Of a stretch of 64,000 nt of DNA, positions 59,347-64,000 are shown one piece after another. The stretch is from positions 1 to 64,000 of the forward strand of contig NZ_JAQSDL010000122.1 of assembly GCF_029945895.1 (NCBI RefSeq), given 5' to 3'. Origin of the DNA: Polaromonas sp. (lineage in GTDB: Bacteria > Pseudomonadota > Gammaproteobacteria > Burkholderiales > Burkholderiaceae_C). The notes below the pieces were generated by a model. That model saw nothing but the letters and a program-made list of their open reading frames with translations. It did not search any database and had not been told where the DNA came from. How positions within the stretch are numbered: position 1 is the first letter of the stretch; each line of letters opens with the position of its first letter. The translations under genes and the position numbers were made by a program.

Positions 59347-60225
59347 TCAGGAGTTCGCGAGACTGGCGACCTTGTCGCCGGCCTTGCTGGCGGGCAGCTC
59401 GTCGGCGCCTGTGTTGGCAGGCAAGGATGCTGGAATGGCCAGAGGTGGACGCAGGGACGGCATGTAAGAGGGCGCCCGGCCACTGACGACAGCCAGAAGG
59501 CGGGCGTGTTCGGCCATCACCTTGCCGGCATAACCGCCATCGCTTTCCAGATTGGCTGCGCCCACGTAGAACTTCAGGCCGGCTTCCACCGAGCCGGCGC
59601 GGGCAATACATTCCTGCAGGACCTTCACTCCTACCCGCAGGTTGGTGACCGGGTCAAAAGCGGCGAGTTTCCCACCGAAGTTTTCGTACTTGTCGTGGTG
59701 GATCTTGGTCATCACCTGCATCAGGCCCTGGGCGCCGACCGGGCTCTGGGCGAACGGGTTGAAGCCCGATTCAATCGCCATGATCGCGAGGATCAGGGTG
59801 GGGTCGAGCTTGGCTTTCTGGCCGATCTCAAAGGCTTCTGCCACCAGCACGCTCAGCGGCTCAGGCGCCACGCCGTACTTGCGACTCAGCCAGAAGGCCA
59901 CTGCGGCCTGCTGCTTCGGCAGGTCCCGGGGGTTGGCAGCCGTGGCACGCTCAATCGCGTCAGGCTCGGTGAAGCCGATGGCGGCTTCCTGGCGCTCCTG
60001 CAGCCAGGTCATCAGCCGGGATTCGCCGGCCTGACGCAAGTCGGGGCGGGCGGTCAGCGTGATCACGGCAAACACGACGGCCAGACCGACGAGCGCGAAG
60101 CTGTTGTGGGTGATTTCAAAAAAGCCCTGGGCGATGTCGTCTGCAATGTTTGCCAGACTGTTGCCCACGTTTTTCTGAAGTGTTCGCATCACCGATGCGG
60201 GGTTGGATTGTCCTGGCGCTGTCAT
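59347..60225 (-). CDS. Membrane-anchored lytic transglycosylase (SLT domain)
   Basis: A 292-residue protein with one N-terminal membrane helix (residues about 42-59, SFALVGLAVVFAVITLTA) and a periplasmic SLT domain. The catalytic glutamate is in AIMAIESGFNPFAQSPVGAQ, followed by GLMQVMTKIHHDKYENFGG and the FYVGAANLESDGGYAGKVM end of the domain. AAAGGAG five bases before ATG 60225 decides the start against 60246. It degrades peptidoglycan strands. The SLT tail is Ala/Pro-rich. Confidence 0.9.
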   Translation of the reverse strand: MTAPGQSNPASVMRTLQKNVGNSLANIADDIAQGFFEITHNSFALVGLAVVFAVITLTARPDLRQAGESRLMTWLQERQEAAIGFTEPDAIERATAANPRDLPKQQAAVAFWLSRKYGVAPEPLSVLVAEAFEIGQKAKLDPTLILAIMAIESGFNPFAQSPVGAQGLMQVMTKIHHDKYENFGGKLAAFDPVTNLRVGVKVLQECIARAGSVEAGLKFYVGAANLESDGGYAGKVMAEHARLLAVVSGRAPSYMPSLRPPLAIPASLPANTGADELPASKAGDKVASLANS

Positions 60226-60414
60226 AGCACTCCTTTCTATGCGCACCGGCTTTCTGAGCCGTACGCTTTGATTGGGTCGCCATCAAACCAAGGCCGTGCC
60301 TTGGGGGTGTTGACCCCTTGTCTGACTTTGCCGGGTTCGGCAGCGGATTCGGGTTGTCCCGTAGTTTTTGGTGGGACGGCGGATTCTAAGAGTGCGCTTA
60401 ATAACTTGTCAATA

Positions 60415-60434
60415 ATATCAAATTAATTTGATAT
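60415..60434. promoter_or_regulatory. Perfect 20-bp AT-rich palindrome
   Basis: ATATCAAATTAATTTGATAT is a perfect palindrome, four bases after a TTGTCA that resembles a -35 box (60406-60411). It lies at the left end of the AT-rich island 60226-61016. The pattern suits the operator of a dimeric regulator. No adjacent regulator gene is seen. Confidence 0.6.
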
Positions 60435-60477
60435 GTGTATTAATGCATTAAAAGTAGAAATGAGGCCTCAAGACCCC

Positions 60478-60840
60478 CTATTTCTGCCATTCGAGCGGAT
60501 TTTTGGGGTTTCGCTCTAGGCCGTGAAAACTGGGCCCGTGCACCAGAAAAAGACTGGATGTTTTTACAGTCAGGGCTTTTAACTCAAGTGCTTGCAGCGT
60601 TTTCCAGAGAAAGTGCCGGAACCTTCCAGCAGACGATTTGTGGACTCCTTGCGGCGAGTACCTCGTGCGTATGTAGGACAAAGGCTTGAAGATGTAACTG
60701 GCAAGAAAATGCCAATCACGGGCAGAGTTTTGATTGCAAATTTCGACTTGCACCCAGGGCGACGGAGGTTTAACCTGCAATTGCTTGAGTACCTCAAGCA
60801 TTGCCGGGTAACCAATCCCGGACAAACCGAGAGCAATCAC
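60478..60840 (-). CDS. Possible small ORF of unknown function in an AT-rich island
   Basis: A 120-codon frame starting with GTG at 60840 directly after an in-frame stop, with only a weak ribosome site. I do not recognise the product (it begins with an LGLSGIGYPAMLEVLKQLQV stretch). Third-base GC is far below the rest of the window, so if real it is foreign. A terminator on the other strand (60914) points to transcription in the opposite sense. The 60226-61016 stretch holds nothing else coding that I can support. Confidence 0.3.
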   Translation of the reverse strand: MIALGLSGIGYPAMLEVLKQLQVKPPSPWVQVEICNQNSARDWHFLASYIFKPLSYIRTRYSPQGVHKSSAGRFRHFLWKTLQALELKALTVKTSSLFLVHGPSFHGLERNPKNPLEWQK

Positions 60841-60913
60841 TTGCTCTCATCGCACTGGAGACGAACTTCTCTTCTTTGCGAAGCCAGACGGCATGAGCAT
60901 CACGCCCGCCGTC

Positions 60914-60946
60914 AACCCCGGTCGGCCTTGCTGCCCGGGGTTTTTA
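60914..60946 (+). terminator. Rho-independent terminator on the + strand in the AT-rich island
   Basis: AACCCCGG (60914-60921) pairs with CCGGGGTT (60935-60942), followed by a T-rich run. No + strand gene convincingly ends just before it, so it may end an untranslated RNA that starts near 60440, or terminate a degraded gene. Confidence 0.75.
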
Positions 60947-61016
60947 ATTTGTGACTGGCCTTTTTTGCCCAATCACCCATTGACCTTTTTCAGCCCGCGT
61001 TCAAGACTCAAGGCCT

Positions 61017-64000
61017 ATGCCCGGCCATGAACTGAAACGCCACCCCTCCCGACTCTCCGGTCTCTTCAAGTCCTTGCCCGGCACAGCAGCGGGCGTGCTG
61101 CGCTCCCCCCGATGGCCTCGCCGCGCAGCCTGGGCTGTGGGCAGTCTGTTATTGCTCTGGGCGCTGGCCTATGCCCTGGTGCCGATGCTGCTGAAATGGC
61201 AGTTAGAAAAAACGGGTTCTGAAAAACTGGGACGGCAGGTCACGGTGGGCGCGGTCGATTTCCGTCCGTGGTCGCTGGAACTGACCCTGCATGACCTCGC
61301 CATCGCCAAAGCCGGCGCTGCAGAGCCGCCCGAGCGTGCCCGGCTTTCCCCAGGGGTGCCCCAGATAAAAATTGCGCGTCACTATATAGATGCAGAAATG
61401 CAATCGCTGCTGCGCCTTGCGCCAGTCGCCGACGCCATCGAGGTCGATGGACTGGCACTGGCGCTCACCCATCTGGGCCAGGGCCGTTATGACGTGGACG
61501 ACATCCTGGCGCGCCTGAAGCCCCCGGCCGATGCACCGGCCAGCGACCCGCTGCGCTTTGCGCTTTACAACCTGGTGCTCGGTGACGCCAGGCTTGACTT
61601 CGTGGACCTTCCGGCAGGCCGGACCCATGCGGTGCGCGACCTGCACCTGTCGATTCCCTTCCTGAGCAACCTGCGCTCCCAGCGCGAGGTCAAAACCTCG
61701 CCGCACCTGGCTTTCAGGCTCAATGGCAGCCGTTTCGACACCGCTGCCGTCGGCACGCCTTTCGCACAGACGCGCAAGACCGACGCCACGCTGGCCCTGC
61801 GCGGGCTGGACCTGCGTCCTTACCTGGCTTACTGGCCGGAAAGCCTGCCTTTCAGGCTGGAAAGCGCGGTACTCAACGCCGACATCAAGCTTGCTTTTGA
61901 GCAGGCACCGGCGACCGTGATGCGTGTGTCGGGCACCGCCACCGCGGAGCAGGTGCGCCTGCTTGACACCCAGGCCGGCCGTCGGGAGTTGCTGTCCTTT
62001 GACCGGCTGGAGGTCGGCCTGGACGACGTCCGGCCGCTGGAGCGCAGCGTCAAACTGTCCGCCGTGACCCTGAGCGCGCCCACATTCAACCTGAGCCGCG
62101 ACCGCGCCGGGCGCCTGAACCTGCTGCCGCCAGAAGACGAGTTTGCTACTAAAAACAGAGCTGACGGCGCACGTGCAGAAAGGGCTACAGGCCAAAATGA
62201 TGTAGACAATGGGGCGAAACCGGCGGTTGCACCTTCAGCTGGCGCTTCTATGGTTACGCCGGTACCGCCGCCTGGGGCCAGCGCGGCAGCCGCCCCGTGG
62301 CGCGTGCAGGTCGACCGGGTGGCCGTGCGCCAGGGCAAGCTGAACTGGCTGGACGAAACCCTGACCACGCCCGCGCAGATAGGGCTGTCGGGCTTGACCC
62401 TGGATGCCTCGGCCATCGCCTATCCTTTTTCCGCCGACGCGCCCCTGAAGTTCGAGGGGGAGGTCGGGCTGGCGCAGCCGGTGGCCACTTCCTTGCCGGC
62501 AGGCCGCAAGGCGGCGGTGGCCGCCCAGGCTCCGGGAGCACCACAGGCTGCGACGGCGCTCCTGCGTTTCAGCGGCAGCGCCACCGACCAGGCGGCCCGG
62601 CTCACGGCCAGTGTGGCGGCCTGGCCGCTCAACATGGCCGCCAGATATGTGGGCCAGTTCCTGCTGCCGGCCCTCAATGGCCAGCTTGACGCGCAGCTGG
62701 GCGTGAACTGGCAGGCGGCCGGCGCCGGCAAGGCGCAGGTGCTGCAACTGTCCGCGCCGCAGATGACGGTCAGCGATGTCCAGCTCGCCCAGGGCAAGAC
62801 CTCGCTGGTGTCTGTCAAGAAGGTGGAGCTTTTGCAGGCCGACATTGACCTCATGGCGCAAACCCTCAAGGCCGCCAGCATGCAGCTGGTGCAGCCCAAA
62901 GCCCGGGTGGAGCGCGGCAGCGACAAGCGCTGGATGTACGAACGCTGGCGTTTGGCGCAGGCCAAGGCGCCCCCGCCACCACCGGCGACCGGGGGGGTGG
63001 GCGCGCCTGCCTGGAGCGTCGCCATCAACGAGGTGCAGCTCGAAGGCGGCGCCATGTCGTTTTCCGACAAGGCGGGCGCCAGTCCGGTGAGTTTTGAAGT
63101 GAGCGCTGCCAATGCCCGGCTCGGGTCTCTGGTGCTGGACGACCGCGTGGCCGCCAAAACCATGCCCTTGAGTGCTTCGCTGCGTCTGGCCAGCGGGCGG
63201 TTTGAGCCGGGCAGGCTGGCTTTCAACGGCAGCATCGGCCTCACGCCGGTTCAGGCCCAGGGCCGGCTGGTGCTGGACCGGTTGCCGCTGCAGGCCTTTG
63301 AGCCTTATCTGGCCGACGCACTCAATATAGAGCTGCTGCGTGCCGATGCCAGTTTCAAGGGCCGCGTGGCTTATCGGCAGACGGCCGGCGGGCCGGTGGC
63401 GCAGCTCAATGGCGACCTGGCGCTGGAAGAGTTTCGTGCCAACACGCTGGCGCCCAGCGAAGAGTTGCTGGCGTGGAAGGCGCTCAGCCTGCGCGGCCTG
63501 CAGGTCGCGCTGGACCCGGCCCGGGCCACGAAGGTCGATGTCAGGGAGACCGTGCTGACCGATTTTTTTGCGCGGGTGATCGTCACGCCCGAAGGGCGAA
63601 TCAACCTGCAGGACCTGGCCAAAGCTTCAGCCCATGCTGCTCCGGATGCTCCTGAAACCATAGCTGGAGAGGCAATCAGTGAAAGGGCTGGAGGCCTGAA
63701 GCAGGATCGAGCTTCCGGCGCAGCCGCCCCCGTTGCTCCGGCAGCGCAAGCAGTTGCAGCGTCGGGCAGGCAAGGCCCGGCCCCCGTCATCACGATCGGG
63801 CCGGTGCGGCTGGTCAACGGCAGGGTGCTGTTTTCCGACCGTTTCGTCAAACCCAACTACACCGCCAACCTGAGCGAGCTGAGCGGCCAGCTCAGTGCGT
63901 TTTCTTCCGTGGCGTCCGGCGCGGCATCGGGTGCTGCGCCTGCCATGGCGAACCTGGAACTGCGCGGCAAGGCCGAGGGCACCGCTTCGCTGGAGGTTCT
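61017..64000 (+). CDS. AsmA/DUF748-family envelope protein (runs off right edge)
   Basis: A very large protein, at least 994 residues here. It begins MPGHELKRHPSRLSGL, followed by one membrane helix (residues about 45-61, AVGSLLLLWALAYALVPML) and then long beta-rich periplasmic repeats. The DUF748 signature VGAVDFRPWSLELTLHDLAI lies near residue 82. AsmA-like proteins bridge inner and outer membrane and are thought to move phospholipids. Two type-2 repeats (62145 and 63648) lie in frame in linkers (residues about 377-396 and 878-896). The ATG at 61017 is 71 bases after the terminator. Confidence 0.88.
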   Translation, partial: MPGHELKRHPSRLSGLFKSLPGTAAGVLRSPRWPRRAAWAVGSLLLLWALAYALVPMLLKWQLEKTGSEKLGRQVTVGAVDFRPWSLELTLHDLAIAKAGAAEPPERARLSPGVPQIKIARHYIDAEMQSLLRLAPVADAIEVDGLALALTHLGQGRYDVDDILARLKPPADAPASDPLRFALYNLVLGDARLDFVDLPAGRTHAVRDLHLSIPFLSNLRSQREVKTSPHLAFRLNGSRFDTAAVGTPFAQTRKTDATLALRGLDLRPYLAYWPESLPFRLESAVLNADIKLAFEQAPATVMRVSGTATAEQVRLLDTQAGRRELLSFDRLEVGLDDVRPLERSVKLSAVTLSAPTFNLSRDRAGRLNLLPPEDEFATKNRADGARAERATGQNDVDNGAKPAVAPSAGASMVTPVPPPGASAAAAPWRVQVDRVAVRQGKLNWLDETLTTPAQIGLSGLTLDASAIAYPFSADAPLKFEGEVGLAQPVATSLPAGRKAAVAAQAPGAPQAATALLRFSGSATDQAARLTASVAAWPLNMAARYVGQFLLPALNGQLDAQLGVNWQAAGAGKAQVLQLSAPQMTVSDVQLAQGKTSLVSVKKVELLQADIDLMAQTLKAASMQLVQPKARVERGSDKRWMYERWRLAQAKAPPPPPATGGVGAPAWSVAINEVQLEGGAMSFSDKAGASPVSFEVSAANARLGSLVLDDRVAAKTMPLSASLRLASGRFEPGRLAFNGSIGLTPVQAQGRLVLDRLPLQAFEPYLADALNIELLRADASFKGRVAYRQTAGGPVAQLNGDLALEEFRANTLAPSEELLAWKALSLRGLQVALDPARATKVDVRETVLTDFFARVIVTPEGRINLQDLAKASAHAAPDAPETIAGEAISERAGGLKQDRASGAAAPVAPAAQAVAASGRQGPAPVITIGPVRLVNGRVLFSDRFVKPNYTANLSELSGQLSAFSSVASGAASGAAPAMANLELRGKAEGTASLEV
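62145..62204 (+). repeat. Type-2 dispersed repeat in frame within the DUF748 gene, copy 1
   Basis: It reads GCTACTAAAAACAG, AGCTGACGGCGCAC, then GAAAGGGCTACAGGCCAAAA and TGATG. It is in the sense orientation and encodes a polar linker (ATKNRADGARAERATGQND). Confidence 0.85.
63648..63700 (+). repeat. Type-2 dispersed repeat in frame within the DUF748 gene, copy 2
   Basis: It reads GCTCCTGAAACC, ATAGCTGGAGAGGC, then GTGAAAGGGCTGGAGGCC. It has the same orientation and same frame as the 62145 copy and encodes APETIAGEAISERAGGLKQ, again in a linker rich in Ala and Pro. Confidence 0.8.

Noticed and set aside
60592-60954. 120-codon + strand frame in the AT-rich island
   Set aside because: It reads straight through the terminator at 60914-60946 and has an Arg-rich product without motifs.

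Overview
This 64 kb window is a GC-rich chromosomal segment from a betaproteobacterium of the order Burkholderiales, most likely family Comamonadaceae (Polaromonas/Rhodoferax/Variovorax-like). The evidence is the gene order (pyrG-kdsA-DUF1330-eno, coaBC-hyp-dut, dapA-bamC-MBL, ribD-ribE-ribBX-ribH-nusB, ybgC-tolQRA), the protein sequences, and two families of short dispersed repeats that I associate with this family. No rRNA, tRNA, CRISPR array, complete insertion sequence or prophage was seen.

Layout. 0-3.2 kb: the left-going pyrG-kdsA-DUF1330-eno operon (glycolysis, CTP, KDO); eno runs off the edge. 3.3-9 kb: coaBC-hyp-dut, a glycine-zipper lipoprotein, an SlyD-like isomerase, the ribosomal oxygenase RoxA and two small conserved genes. 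9-13.5 kb: left-going MBL hydrolase, bamC, dapA, a methyltransferase and an SDR. 13.6-13.9 kb: a MITE-like element with 26-bp terminal inverted repeats. 14-23 kb: an EF-G-like GTPase, an MFS transporter with a 39-aa companion, and parE-lytic transglycosylase-parC. 23-31.5 kb: egtD, a TlpA-like protein, two divergent transglutaminase-type genes, an RluA-type pseudouridine synthase, trmB, gluQ and a renalase-like oxidoreductase. 31.6-35.5 kb: a LysR regulator facing a pirin-DoxX-flavodoxin-pirin cluster. 35.5-41.4 kb: trhO-egtB facing dnaE. 41.4-49.2 kb: left-going ribD-ribE-ribBX-ribH-nusB, aminotransferase, ybgC, tolQ-tolR-tolA. 49.2-57.2 kb: a minor-pilin/adhesin operon (pilV-pilW-pilX-pilY1-pilE-fimT-like) of visibly lower GC. 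57.3-60.2 kb: nrdR, glyA and a membrane lytic transglycosylase. 60.2-61.0 kb: an unexplained AT-rich island. 61.0 kb to the end: a large AsmA/DUF748-type envelope protein that runs off the edge.

Most genes are housekeeping: envelope (KDO, TolQRA, BamC, transglycosylases, DUF748), cofactors (riboflavin, CoA, ergothioneine), replication (DnaE, topoisomerase IV, dUTPase, NrdR), RNA modification (TrmB, GluQ, TrhO, RluA) and type IV pili. The most unusual signal is two short repeat families that sit not only between genes but in frame inside several conserved genes (ybgC, DUF748 twice, gluQ, the methyltransferase, probably coaBC and ribD). They also supply a signal peptide and a likely start codon. 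Other points of interest are a Bacillus Tgl-type transglutaminase next to a Tat-exported transglutaminase, a perfect (CTT)12 tract upstream of a flavodoxin gene, and the AT-rich island with a perfect 20-bp palindrome.
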